Source: Desulfovibrio sp.
GTDB taxonomy: Bacteria; Desulfobacterota; Desulfovibrionia; Desulfovibrionales; Desulfovibrionaceae
Direction of reading: 5' to 3'
Assembly (NCBI GenBank): GCA_016208105.1
Contig: JACQYS010000010.1
Location: 62,001-126,000, forward strand
Length of the DNA: 64,000 nucleotides
Made by a program: the position numbers and the translations under genes. Positions within the stretch are counted from its first letter, which is position 1. Each line of letters opens with the position of its first letter. The notes under the pieces are model-generated. The model saw only the letters and a program-made list of their open reading frames with translations, had not been told where the DNA came from and searched no databases. Below, piece after piece: positions 56,751 to 64,000 of the stretch.

Positions 56751-57677
56751 GTGAGCGATACTGTTCTCTTCGCGGCCATCATGGCCCTCGTCTGTCTGCC
56801 TTTGTCAATCGCACTGGCCGCTTCGGGTTTGCCCCTGACCAGCGCCGTGCTTCTCTTCAACCCCCCGAAGCGGGTGAAGGTCTTTAGGGACAAATACGGG
56901 CAGCAGACGGCCACGCTCTGCCTTCTGGCCGGCATCGTTTCCATAATCGGCCTGGTTTGCGGCGCGGCCGTGATGAAGTTTCAATTCCCGGCCGCGGCGT
57001 CCTTCTGGCTCGGCTGGCCTCTTCCCACAGCCCCCCTGGCAATCGTTCTGCTTGTGTGCGCCGTTCTGGCCATCATCTACCGGGCTGCGTGGCAAACGCT
57101 CAAGGAGAAACGCGCGGCGCAGGCCTCCCTCGGGGTATCCGCCACAGCCTCGGCCTGGGTTCTCGGCTATCTTTTCCTCGCCTTTCTCCGGCATTTCGTG
57201 GCGACTCCGGCTGATCCCTCGGATGATCCGTTCTTTTTCCTCCCCCCCGTTGTTTCTTCCGCCTGGCTGCTCCTTCCGTGGGTTCTGAGCATAAGCCTGG
57301 CCATGGCCGGGGCGTTGTCTCCTCTGTACCTCATCCACCGGCGCGACAAGGACGACTTCGGCCGCGACTATTACAATTACGCTTTGAAGATGGCCGCCAA
57401 ATGGGCCACGTTCTCAACGCTGGCGGCCCTTGCCTGCCAGGCCGGGCTTTTCGCTATGATTTGGCCAGCGGTGCGCGACCTGCCGATACGCCCTGCCTTC
57501 TTCTGGGGAGAGGGAATCGGCTTGGGGTGCTTCGTCATGGCCTGCCTTCTCTGGGCTCTGGTGCTCAAGAACCAGAACCCGCTGCGCTTGAAGCTCCACT
57601 GCGTGGCCGCGTTCTTCCTGACGGTGGCCGGTTTTGCCGGGGTTGTGGCCTCCTACGTGAGGTTTTTCCTCGGCTGA
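56751..57677 (+). CDS. Unknown integral membrane protein
   Basis: A 308-residue protein with about eight hydrophobic helices: LFAAIMALVCLPLSIALAASGLPL, LCLLAGIVSIIGLVCGAAV, LAIVLLVCAVLAIIYRAA, VLGYLFLAFLRHFVATP and others. Loops carry few charges; a conserved-looking YLIHRRDKDDFGRDYYNYAL segment links two helices. No family recognised. GTG 56751 has AAGGAG 12 bases upstream and starts at the first helix; GTG 56724 is an alternative. It faces the cheA end with a bidirectional terminator in between. Confidence 0.75.
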   Translation: MSDTVLFAAIMALVCLPLSIALAASGLPLTSAVLLFNPPKRVKVFRDKYGQQTATLCLLAGIVSIIGLVCGAAVMKFQFPAAASFWLGWPLPTAPLAIVLLVCAVLAIIYRAAWQTLKEKRAAQASLGVSATASAWVLGYLFLAFLRHFVATPADPSDDPFFFLPPVVSSAWLLLPWVLSISLAMAGALSPLYLIHRRDKDDFGRDYYNYALKMAAKWATFSTLAALACQAGLFAMIWPAVRDLPIRPAFFWGEGIGLGCFVMACLLWALVLKNQNPLRLKLHCVAAFFLTVAGFAGVVASYVRFFLG

Positions 57678-57710
57678 TGTCTCTTAAGTTTTTTAGCCGG
57701 TACGCGCACA

Positions 57711-57740
57711 AAAAAGCGGCTCCCTAGGGAGCCGCTTTTC
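57711..57740. terminator. Bidirectional terminator between membrane protein and cheA
   Basis: AAAAGCGGCTCCC (57712-57724) and GGGAGCCGCTTTT (57727-57739) are exact reverse complements with TA between, with A/T runs on both ends. Confidence 0.93.
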
Positions 57741-57760
57741 TTATGGTGCGGTGCTGAGGA

Positions 57761-60700
57761 TCAGAGACTGGCCGAACTGCGCTGCGAGGTGGCCATGAGG
57801 TATATCTCGTGCGGGTCAAGGATGAGCACCACCGATCCGTCGCCCATGATGGTGGCGCCGGAGAGGCCGCGCATGTCGAACTCCGAGAGGTAGGAGCCCA
57901 GGGGCTTGATAACCACTTCCTGACGTTCCAGGAGCTTGTCCACGATAACGCCCAATCGGCGGTCGTTGTCCTGGAGGATGACCATGGAGACGATCTCCTT
58001 CTCCTCGTCCTCGGGCGGGGGAAGCTCCAGGATTTCGCGAAGCTCTATGATGCCAAGCACTTCGCCGCGCAGGGTGACGGCCTTGCGCTTGTTGACCTCG
58101 GTCATGCGCTTGACTTCGATCTTGGTGGTCTCGGAGACGGCGTCGAGCGGAATGGCGTAGATCTGTTCGCCCACCATGACCATGAGCGCGTCGATGATGG
58201 CCAGGGTCAGGGGCAGGGCCATGGTGAACTTGGTGCCCTTGCCCACCTCGCTGGTCACGCTCACGGTGCCCTTGAGGTTCTTGATGTTGGTGCGGACCAC
58301 GTCCATGCCCACGCCGCGTCCCGAAATGTCGGTGATGGTCTCGGCCGAGGAGAAGCCCGGCATGAAGATGAGCTCCAGGGCGTCGCGGTCGTCCAGGTTC
58401 TTGGCTTCCTCAGGGGTGACGAGGCCTTTGCGGATGCCCACTTCGCGCATCTTGGCCGGATCGATGCCCTTGCCTTCGTCCTCGACCTCGATGGCCACGG
58501 AATTGCCGCGGTGATAGGCGCGCAGCCAGACCTTGCCGATGGCCGACTTGCCCGCGGCCAGGCGGGCTTCTTCGGTTTCCAGGCCGTGGTCGACGCTGTT
58601 TCGGATAAGGTGCACCAGCGGGTCGCCGATGACCTCCACCACGGACTTGTCCAGCTCGGTTTCCTCACCTTCCATGATGAGTTCCACTTCCTTGCCGGAT
58701 TTGCGCGAAAGGTCCCGCACCAGGCGCGGGAAGCGGGAGAACACCGAGGAAACCGGCACCATGCGGACCTTCATGATGGTGTCCTGAAGGTCGTCCGAGA
58801 GCCTGGCCATGGCGTAGGTGGTCTCGGTGAGCTGCTGGGCTATGGCCTGGACGTCCAGCTTGCCCTCTTCCAGTGATCTGGCCAGGAGGGCGTACCGGTT
58901 CCGGTTGATGATAAGCTCGCCGATCAGGTTCATGAGGTGGTCAAGCTTCTCGTGGTCAACCCGGATGGTGGACGAAACCTTTGCAGCCGGTTGACCTTGA
59001 CCCCCCGCGGCAGCCGCGGGTGCTGGAGGCGGAGCCGGCTCGGCCTTGGGAGCAGGCTTTGGAGCCGGCTTGGGCTCGGGCTTAGGTTCGGGCTCAGGCT
59101 CAGGCTTGGGCTCAGGCTTGGGCTCAGGCTTGGGCTCAGGCTTGGGCTCAGGTTTGGGCTCAGGCTTGGGCTCAGGTTTGGGCTCGGGTTTGGGCTTTTT
59201 CTCAGCCTTGGGCTTGGGCTTGTCCGCAACAACGGCCTCGGCCTTATCCGGTGCGGCCTCGGCAGGCTGCGCCACGGGAGCTGTCTCTTCCGTAGCCCCG
59301 CCGCCCTTGAGCGTTTTCAGCACAGCCTTGATCATATCTTCGATGATGGCACATTCCTGCTTGAGAATGTCCAGCATCAACTCGAAGTCCAAACCGGATT
59401 TCCGGGCCTGGTCCACCATTCCTGCCGTGCGCTCGGCGTAGGTCTTTATCTCGTCAAGGCCCATGTAGCCTGTCGAATTGCGCAGGGTGTCGAGCGAGCG
59501 GTACAAGCCGTCGATATAATCCTTGTTGGAGCCGTCCTTGGCCAACTCCTCCAGGGCCAGGTGGATATTGGCCAGCTGATGGTTGACGGTCTCCTCGAAA
59601 ATCTCGTTGTCTTCGTCGTCGTGCTCTGAAGAGGAAGCGGGTTTCGTCTCCTCGTCTTGGGCCTGCGCCTCTTCGGGGGCCTCTTCAGGGGCTTCTTCAG
59701 GGGCTTCTTCAGGTTGGACCGGCGCCTCTTCGGGCGCTGCTTCCACAGGTTCTTCAGGCGCTACCGCTTCGGCCTCTGGAGCGGCATGCTCGCCAAAGTC
59801 CACGTCTCCCGTGGCCACGGCCTGCTGCAGTTTTTCCACCAGAAAGGAGATGTCCAGGGGCGTCGCCTGGTTGTGTTTCGCGTCGATCTTGGAGACCAGG
59901 GTCTCCATGGTGTCCACAGTGCCAAGCAGCAGGTCGATCATGCGCGGGGTCGGGGTCATTTCCCCTTTGCGCACCTTGTTGAGCAAGGTTTCGGCCTCAT
60001 GGGTGAGCGCGTTGAGCTCCTTGTGGCCTATGATCCCGGAGTTTCCCTTGAGATTGTGAAAATACCTGAAGGTGTCGTTGACCAAATCCCCGCCGGCGGT
60101 GGGGTCTTTTTCCAGTTCGAGAAGCGAAGAATTGAGATTTTCAATTATTTCGAGAGCTTCTTCAAGGAAGTCGTTGAGGTGTCCTTCGCCTATTGCCTGA
60201 AGATCATACGCAGGCCCGGTTTCGACAATTTCGGGCATTATGAATCCGCGCCCTTCGCTCACAGGAGGCTTGTTTTCACTGCTCACGGTGTCCTCCTCTA
60301 AGGGAGCGCTCGGGGCAAGGTCGGGCTCTTCAGGAACCGGATCCGCCGCCGGGGCTGAATCCGGCAGGCTCTCTCCTGCCAGAATCGCTTCGATGCGCTG
60401 GATAATGGATGCTGTTTCGACATCGCCCTCGACTCCCTGTGTCTCCAGGTTGTCGATCATGGTGCGCAAGGCGTCGGTTGCCGCGAGAATCACATCCATG
60501 ATCGCCGCGGTCACGGCTATGTTGCCCTTGCGCAACTCGTCCAGAATGTTCTCGGCACGGTGGGCCAGGCCGTTGATATGATTGAGGCCAAGGAAGCCGG
60601 ATGCCCCTTTGAGGGAGTGCATGGGCCGGAATATCTCGTTCAACAAGCTAAGATTGTCCGGATTCTTTTCCAACTCGAGCAGGTTCGGCTCGATGGTTTC

Positions 60701-60766
60701 AAGATGTTCTTTTGCTTCGACGATGAAATCGGCGAAGAGTTCCGGATCCATGAAATCTTGGCTCAT
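57761..60766 (-). CDS. cheA: Chemotaxis histidine kinase CheA with three Hpt-type domains
   Basis: A 1001-residue CheA. Residues 1-130: Hpt1 with His50 in HSLKGASGFLG. About 195-310: Hpt2 with His237 in YFHNLKGNSGIIG. About 390-485: a third Hpt-like fold where His is Asp426 (SLDTLRNSTGYMG), so it cannot be phosphorylated there. Low-complexity EAPEE (about 340-370) and Pro-Glu-Pro-Lys (about 514-580) linkers join them. Then dimerisation (KLDHLMNLIGELIINRNR), HATPase (HLIRNSVDHGLE, GKGIDPAKM, DISGRGVGMDVV) and a CheW-like domain (QIYAIPLDAVSETTKI). AGAGG lies upstream of ATG. It ends the che operon. Confidence 0.95.
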   Translation of the reverse strand: MSQDFMDPELFADFIVEAKEHLETIEPNLLELEKNPDNLSLLNEIFRPMHSLKGASGFLGLNHINGLAHRAENILDELRKGNIAVTAAIMDVILAATDALRTMIDNLETQGVEGDVETASIIQRIEAILAGESLPDSAPAADPVPEEPDLAPSAPLEEDTVSSENKPPVSEGRGFIMPEIVETGPAYDLQAIGEGHLNDFLEEALEIIENLNSSLLELEKDPTAGGDLVNDTFRYFHNLKGNSGIIGHKELNALTHEAETLLNKVRKGEMTPTPRMIDLLLGTVDTMETLVSKIDAKHNQATPLDISFLVEKLQQAVATGDVDFGEHAAPEAEAVAPEEPVEAAPEEAPVQPEEAPEEAPEEAPEEAQAQDEETKPASSSEHDDEDNEIFEETVNHQLANIHLALEELAKDGSNKDYIDGLYRSLDTLRNSTGYMGLDEIKTYAERTAGMVDQARKSGLDFELMLDILKQECAIIEDMIKAVLKTLKGGGATEETAPVAQPAEAAPDKAEAVVADKPKPKAEKKPKPEPKPEPKPEPKPEPKPEPKPEPKPEPKPEPEPEPKPEPKPAPKPAPKAEPAPPPAPAAAAGGQGQPAAKVSSTIRVDHEKLDHLMNLIGELIINRNRYALLARSLEEGKLDVQAIAQQLTETTYAMARLSDDLQDTIMKVRMVPVSSVFSRFPRLVRDLSRKSGKEVELIMEGEETELDKSVVEVIGDPLVHLIRNSVDHGLETEEARLAAGKSAIGKVWLRAYHRGNSVAIEVEDEGKGIDPAKMREVGIRKGLVTPEEAKNLDDRDALELIFMPGFSSAETITDISGRGVGMDVVRTNIKNLKGTVSVTSEVGKGTKFTMALPLTLAIIDALMVMVGEQIYAIPLDAVSETTKIEVKRMTEVNKRKAVTLRGEVLGIIELREILELPPPEDEEKEIVSMVILQDNDRRLGVIVDKLLERQEVVIKPLGSYLSEFDMRGLSGATIMGDGSVVLILDPHEIYLMATSQRSSASL
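59029..59221 (-). repeat. In-gene tandem repeat coding Pro-Glu-Pro-Lys in cheA
   Basis: About 8-10 copies of a 12-bp unit (GGCTCAGGCTTG on the + strand, with small changes) encode the PEPK linker between the third Hpt-like domain and the dimerisation domain. Units are in frame, so copy-number change would lengthen the linker without a frameshift. Confidence 0.85.
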
Positions 60767-60794
60767 GCGTACCTCTATGGGCGGGTTCTATCGT

Positions 60795-61163
60795 CTAGCC
60801 AAGAAGCATCTTGACGTTCTTGAGCATTTTTTCCGGCTGGGCCGGTTTGACCATGTACATGTTGGCTCCGATCGAAAGACCGGCCTGTATGTCCTTTTCC
60901 TGACCCTCAGTGGAGAGTACCACTATGGGCATGTCCCTGTAGGCATCCTGCTCGCGGACGCTTTTGATGAACGTGAATCCGTCCATTCGCGGCATGTTGA
61001 TGTCCGAGATGATCAGGTCGATCTTGTCTGCGGAGTACAGTTTTTCCAGGCCGTCCAGGCCGTCCTCGGCCGTTACGACCTTAAAGCCTTCCTTTTTCAT
61101 GATAAAGGCCACGAGGTTCCGCACTGTCTTCGAATCGTCAACGATGAGAATCGTTTTTGACAT
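60795..61163 (-). CDS. cheY: Response regulator CheY
   Basis: A 122-residue single-domain receiver. The acidic pocket and phospho-Asp are seen in TILIVDDSKTVRNLV and IDLIISDINMPRMDGFTFI, the Thr/Ser site in VVLSTEG and the Lys in MVKPAQPEKML. It directs flagellar switching after phosphorylation by CheA. The order CheW, CheY, CheA in one operon gives the phospho-relay. AGGAG lies seven bases before ATG. Only about 9 bp separate the stop of CheW from it. Confidence 0.93.
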   Translation of the reverse strand: MSKTILIVDDSKTVRNLVAFIMKKEGFKVVTAEDGLDGLEKLYSADKIDLIISDINMPRMDGFTFIKSVREQDAYRDMPIVVLSTEGQEKDIQAGLSIGANMYMVKPAQPEKMLKNVKMLLG

Positions 61164-61172
61164 ATCCGGCTC

Positions 61173-61844
61173 CTAGTTCTTGAGCACTTTCTGAAACAGT
61201 CGGCTGACCGACAATATCTTGATCAGCCTGTCGCCATTTTTAAGAAGACCAGCCATAAGGTCGGCACTGACGCCAACCTGACTTTCGATATTCCATTCGA
61301 TGTCGCCGCGCGGGGCTTTGTACATCGTGTCGATCGCCCGGACCTGAAGTCCGATTTGCATACCATGCACGCGGCACACGATCAAAAAGTTGTCGGGCAC
61401 TTCCGGGTTCGACGGAACTCCGAGCAAACAGGCCAAATCCACCAACGGGGTCACCCGGCCGCGCAGGTTGGTGACCCCAGCCAAAAACCGCGGCGCCGCG
61501 GGCAGTTTTGTGGCTGGAACAGCGCGAAGCACTTCCTGCACGAGCATAATGGGCACAGCGAAAACCTGGTCGGCTACGTGGAAACTCACGAGCCTGAGTT
61601 CCTCCTCGGCCATGAGGCTCGCTTCGTCAGGTCCGCCATCCACTTCGGGAGCGTCTCCGGACGGCCCCATGACTTGCTCGGCCTGAACCGGGCGGGCCAA
61701 AGCCCTGCCCTCGGGAGAGTTCTCCCATCCGGCTCCGACGTACTTTTCCAAAAACGCCTGCTCTGGACCGGTCAACCCCTGCGTTTGACCTGCGGCCTCG
61801 GGCAGGACGACGTCCTGTTCAAAATACGTTTCCAACGTCTTCAT
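61173..61844 (-). CDS. cheW: CheW-like adaptor with an extended N-terminus
   Basis: A 223-residue protein. The last 140 residues are a CheW domain: LVSFHVADQVFAVPIMLVQEVLRAVPATKLPAAPRFLAGVTNLRGRVTPLVDLACLLG in sections FAVPIMLVQEVL, FLAGVTNLRGRVTPLVDL; the N-terminal 80 residues are acidic and unrelated, with a GPEQAFLEKYVGAGWE segment near residue 27. CheW links chemoreceptors to CheA. The ATG overlaps the ParA stop by one base (TGATG). The N-terminal addition may bind ParA, as ParP/CheW-like proteins do in Vibrio; this is a guess from context. Confidence 0.88.
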   Translation of the reverse strand: MKTLETYFEQDVVLPEAAGQTQGLTGPEQAFLEKYVGAGWENSPEGRALARPVQAEQVMGPSGDAPEVDGGPDEASLMAEEELRLVSFHVADQVFAVPIMLVQEVLRAVPATKLPAAPRFLAGVTNLRGRVTPLVDLACLLGVPSNPEVPDNFLIVCRVHGMQIGLQVRAIDTMYKAPRGDIEWNIESQVGVSADLMAGLLKNGDRLIKILSVSRLFQKVLKN

Positions 61845-62611
61845 CAGGTCACTATTTCCTTCGCCAAAGCCATGTATTCCTTTGCTCCGCGCGAGCCCGG
61901 CGCCACGTCGTATATCACCTGACCGCGCGCGCTGGCTTCCCGGAATTGAGTGTCCAGGCCAATGACCGTTTCGAACATCTTGTCACCCAGCTTGTTTCGG
62001 ACAAGTTCCAGCACCCTGCGGCAGGCCCCGGCGCGCTTGTCGAACATGGTGGCCAATGCTTTCCAGGCCACCGGACGCGGGAGCACCCGGTTCAATATCC
62101 TTATGGAGTCAAAGATCAGCCTCAAGCCATGAAGTGCCAGAAAATCAGTCTGGATCGGGATGATGAGCAGGTCCGAGGCCACCATCGCATTCACCAGGAG
62201 CACTCCCATGTTCGGCGGGCAATCAAGGATTACGAAATCGTACTCCCCCGCCGCCGAGGCCAACAAGTTCTTGAGCAAAAGTCCCTTATTCTCCCGTCCC
62301 TTGAGATCTATGTCCAATTCCGAAAGCCGGACGTTGCTGGCTACAAGGTCCATGCCGCCTTCTCTTGATGGAAACACGGCACTGTCCCACTGGCTCTTCT
62401 CGAACTGGTCCAGCAACAGCAAATCGTACGCCGATACCGGCACGTTCTCCGGAAACAACCCCAGGTGCACCGAAGCGCAACCGTGCGGGTCCAAATCCAT
62501 GAGGAGAACCTTTTTCTCCATCCTTGCCAGAGCCGCTCCCATTGATAAAGCCGTGGTGGTTTTGCCCACTCCGCCTTTTTGGTTGGCTATGGCGATTACC
62601 TTTACACCCAC
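61844..62611 (-). CDS. ParA-family ATPase in the chemotaxis operon
   Basis: A 255-residue ParA/Soj/MinD-like ATPase. Walker A is the deviant KGGVGKTT motif (IANQKGGVGKTTTALSMGAALA), then DLDPHGCASVHLGL and the Walker B/sensor stretch YDFVILDCPPNMGVLLVNAM. In Vibrio a che-linked ParC of this class places chemoreceptor arrays at the pole; the operon position between cheR and cheW points to the same job here. GTG 62611 (GGGAG upstream) is used; TTG 62635 and GTG 62617 are other options. Confidence 0.9.
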   Translation of the reverse strand: MGVKVIAIANQKGGVGKTTTALSMGAALARMEKKVLLMDLDPHGCASVHLGLFPENVPVSAYDLLLLDQFEKSQWDSAVFPSREGGMDLVASNVRLSELDIDLKGRENKGLLLKNLLASAAGEYDFVILDCPPNMGVLLVNAMVASDLLIIPIQTDFLALHGLRLIFDSIRILNRVLPRPVAWKALATMFDKRAGACRRVLELVRNKLGDKMFETVIGLDTQFREASARGQVIYDVAPGSRGAKEYMALAKEIVT

Positions 62612-62683
62612 TGACACTCCCGAAACCTGGAGCAAGACTGCACCTGGCCATACACGTCATTTTCGGCCAACATTCGGAATTCT

Positions 62684-63562
62684 TTATCCTTCTTTCAAAT
62701 AGACAATGGCGCCGGGGTAGTGCTTGGGTTTAAACGCCCGGGATATGTTATGCAACGACTCTGAGTGCCCAATAAGCAGATATCCTCCGGGTAACAAATT
62801 GTCATAGAAAGAACCGATCACATTTTTCTTCATTTCATCATCAAAGTAAATGATCACATTCCTGCAGAAAACTATCTGGGACCGATCCACTCGCTTCAGC
62901 ATGGCCCTGTCACTCAAGTTGATCTGCCCGAAACTGACCAGGCGCTTCACCTCAGGCTTCACTTTGAATTTGCCCTCTTCCGCCAGGAAATACTTTGTAA
63001 CAATATCCTTTGGCGTGGTGCGTAGCGTATAGTCATTATAGACGCCGCGCCTTGCCGAGGACAGCACCGCCTCGGACAGATCGTTCGCGGTGATTTTTAT
63101 ATCCCAGGAGGCGATTTCGGTCTTGAGCGCCTCAAGCAGAATGATGGCGATGGTGTAGGGTTCCTCACCCGTTGAGCAGCCAGCGGACCATATGCGGAGC
63201 TTTTTGGCGCCGAGTTTGCGCTGCTGGTCGATCACCTCGGCAAGGACATTGTTTTGGAAAACAGCCAATTGCGGAGGGTTGCGGTAAAAGCTCGTTTCGT
63301 TTGTGGTCACCACCTCGAAGAGGCGGTTCAATTCCTGGCGTTTGCCGGGATCGTACTGCAGGAAGTGGTAATATTCGGCAAAACTCTTGAGATTCAATTC
63401 CTTGATGCGGTTGGCCAGCCTGTTCTCGAGAAGATACTTGCGGTTGTCCGCAATGTATATTCCCGACTGCTGGTAAATGTAGTCCCTGAGCTGCGTGAAC
63501 TCGGCATCTGTTATCTTGAGTTCCTTGCGCAGGGAAATGGACTTGGAAAAAAGAGAGGACAT
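62684..63562 (-). CDS. cheR: Chemotaxis methyltransferase CheR
   Basis: A 292-residue CheR that methylates glutamates of chemoreceptors with S-adenosylmethionine. N-terminal all-helical domain (FTQLRDYIYQQSGIYIADNRKYLLENRL), then the SAM domain: VTTNETSFYRNP, LRIWSAGCSTGEEPYTIAI, ITANDLSEAVLSSAR, IVFCRNVIIYFD and GGYLLIGHSESLHN. No CheB lies next to it in the window. The start ATG 63562 immediately follows the HEAT-repeat stop. The gap to parA is 70 bp. Confidence 0.94.
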   Translation of the reverse strand: MSSLFSKSISLRKELKITDAEFTQLRDYIYQQSGIYIADNRKYLLENRLANRIKELNLKSFAEYYHFLQYDPGKRQELNRLFEVVTTNETSFYRNPPQLAVFQNNVLAEVIDQQRKLGAKKLRIWSAGCSTGEEPYTIAIILLEALKTEIASWDIKITANDLSEAVLSSARRGVYNDYTLRTTPKDIVTKYFLAEEGKFKVKPEVKRLVSFGQINLSDRAMLKRVDRSQIVFCRNVIIYFDDEMKKNVIGSFYDNLLPGGYLLIGHSESLHNISRAFKPKHYPGAIVYLKEG

Positions 63563-64000
63563 CTACAAATCCTCTCCGTGCCCTTCTTGAATCTTGGAGA
63601 TGGCGGCTTCGGCCGCATCGATCAGTTCCTGGTCGTTTGTGTTGAGCACTTCGAGAAGAGCCCGGAAGGACACGTTGCCGCCGATCTCCCCAAGCGTCTC
63701 GATGACCTTTAAGGCCAGGAGCTTGTTGGGGCTTTCAAGGAAGCCGACGAGCTTGGGCACGGCTTCCTGGGCCATGCGGGTTCCCAAGGCTTCCATGGCC
63801 CTGATGCGGACCCAGTCGTCGGAATCATCCAATGCCTGTATGAGGTACTCGGTGCCCTCGGTCAGCGAGCAGTGTCCTATCTGTTCCACCACGGCCAGAC
63901 GTACTTCCCGGGACTCGTCGGAGAGCCTGGAAACAAGAAGGGCAAGCCCTTCCCCTTCCGGGCCGCAGAGCCTGGCCACGGCTTCGAGCGCCACTTTGCG
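63563..64000 (-). CDS. HEAT-repeat protein (5' end outside window)
   Basis: The frame is open to the last base, so the N-terminus is beyond the window; at least 145 residues are visible. They form HEAT-like helical repeats: about 30-residue units such as LLVSRLSDESREVRLAVVEQIG, LIQALDDSDDWVRIRAMEALG, LVGFLESPNKLLALKVIETLG and RALLEVLNTNDQELIDAAEAAI. Such arrays bind proteins. As the first visible gene of the che operon, directly joined to cheR, it may be a scaffold for the array; the family is known in similar deltaproteobacterial che clusters only loosely to me. Not a known catalytic family. Confidence 0.8.
   Translation of the reverse strand, partial: RKVALEAVARLCGPEGEGLALLVSRLSDESREVRLAVVEQIGHCSLTEGTEYLIQALDDSDDWVRIRAMEALGTRMAQEAVPKLVGFLESPNKLLALKVIETLGEIGGNVSFRALLEVLNTNDQELIDAAEAAISKIQEGHGEDL

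Noticed and set aside
59029-59221. Short spaced repeats that look like a CRISPR array
   Set aside because: 12-bp units without unique spacers, in frame inside cheA, coding Pro-Glu-Pro-Lys.

Overview
The window is a GC-rich (G/C-dominated codon third positions), gene-dense bacterial chromosome segment. The gene set points to a sulfate-reducing Desulfovibrionaceae-type deltaproteobacterium (Desulfobacterota). The clues are a YedF (TusA-DsrE) selenium/sulfur protein, a DHH-CBS-CBS-poly(A)-polymerase fusion, LL-diaminopimelate aminotransferase, a phenylacetate-CoA ligase paired with a tandem-ACT protein, an ETF / ETF:quinone oxidoreductase / acyl-CoA dehydrogenase block, a DUF3431-like protein and a ParA-containing chemotaxis operon. 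This assignment is inferred from gene content, not from a marker gene. No IS element, prophage or CRISPR array was seen.

Layout. 1-4.5 kb: a diguanylate cyclase end (cut by the window edge), paaK-ACT, and the rsfS-gpmI-zinc-ribbon operon. 4.7-8 kb: EamA transporter, DUF2461-like protein, DedA protein, EcsC-like protein. 8-9 kb: tRNA-Ser(GGA) and fabI, which carries a 1-nt frameshift. 9.4-15.6 kb: etfA-etfB-quinone oxidoreductase-acyl-CoA dehydrogenase, with REP-like hairpins between the genes. 15.7-25.9 kb: hisD-purC, an MFS transporter, xerD-DHH/CBS/tRNA nucleotidyltransferase, dapL, folK, a YHS-like protein and a fructose-6-phosphate aldolase/transaldolase. 26-27.7 kb: an AT-richer, nearly gene-free stretch with one unknown gene, an orphan terminator and a strong dif-like XerC/XerD site at 27572-27599. 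27.7-38 kb: adenine deaminase, yedF, a pseudouridine synthase, a lipoprotein, rtcB, a hybrid histidine kinase and a large membrane protein. 38-46.5 kb: nadE-dapB, ligA-DUF3431, a K+ channel and uvrB. 46.6-56.4 kb: an unknown protein with a LOG protein, then a long minus-strand array (cpoB, dprA, two small signalling genes, REC-GGDEF, xerC, motB, a secreted protein, aat, a candidate selenoprotein, a VOC protein). 57.8-64 kb: a chemotaxis operon (HEAT-repeat protein, cheR, parA, cheW, cheY, cheA).

Two observations stand out. First, a 72-codon reading frame overlaps the end of aat (48319-48537, minus). It has a strong ribosome binding site, an in-frame TGA exactly where TusA proteins have their catalytic cysteine, and a perfect hairpin just 3' of that TGA. 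It looks like a selenocysteine-containing TusA/SirA-fold protein that a normal ORF caller would miss. Second, the dif-like site sits where the strand bias of GGGNAGGG (KOPS-like) octamers reverses: by eye 11:2 to its left and 3:12 to its right, pointing toward the site from both sides. The window therefore probably spans the replication terminus, and it also carries both xerC and xerD.

Most genes are ordinary housekeeping genes in short, translationally coupled operons (ATGA or GTGA overlaps at rsfS/gpmI, xerD/DHH fusion, dapB/nadE, DUF3431/ligA and unknown/LOG). Start codons were chosen from ribosome binding sites and family length; where they are uncertain this is stated.
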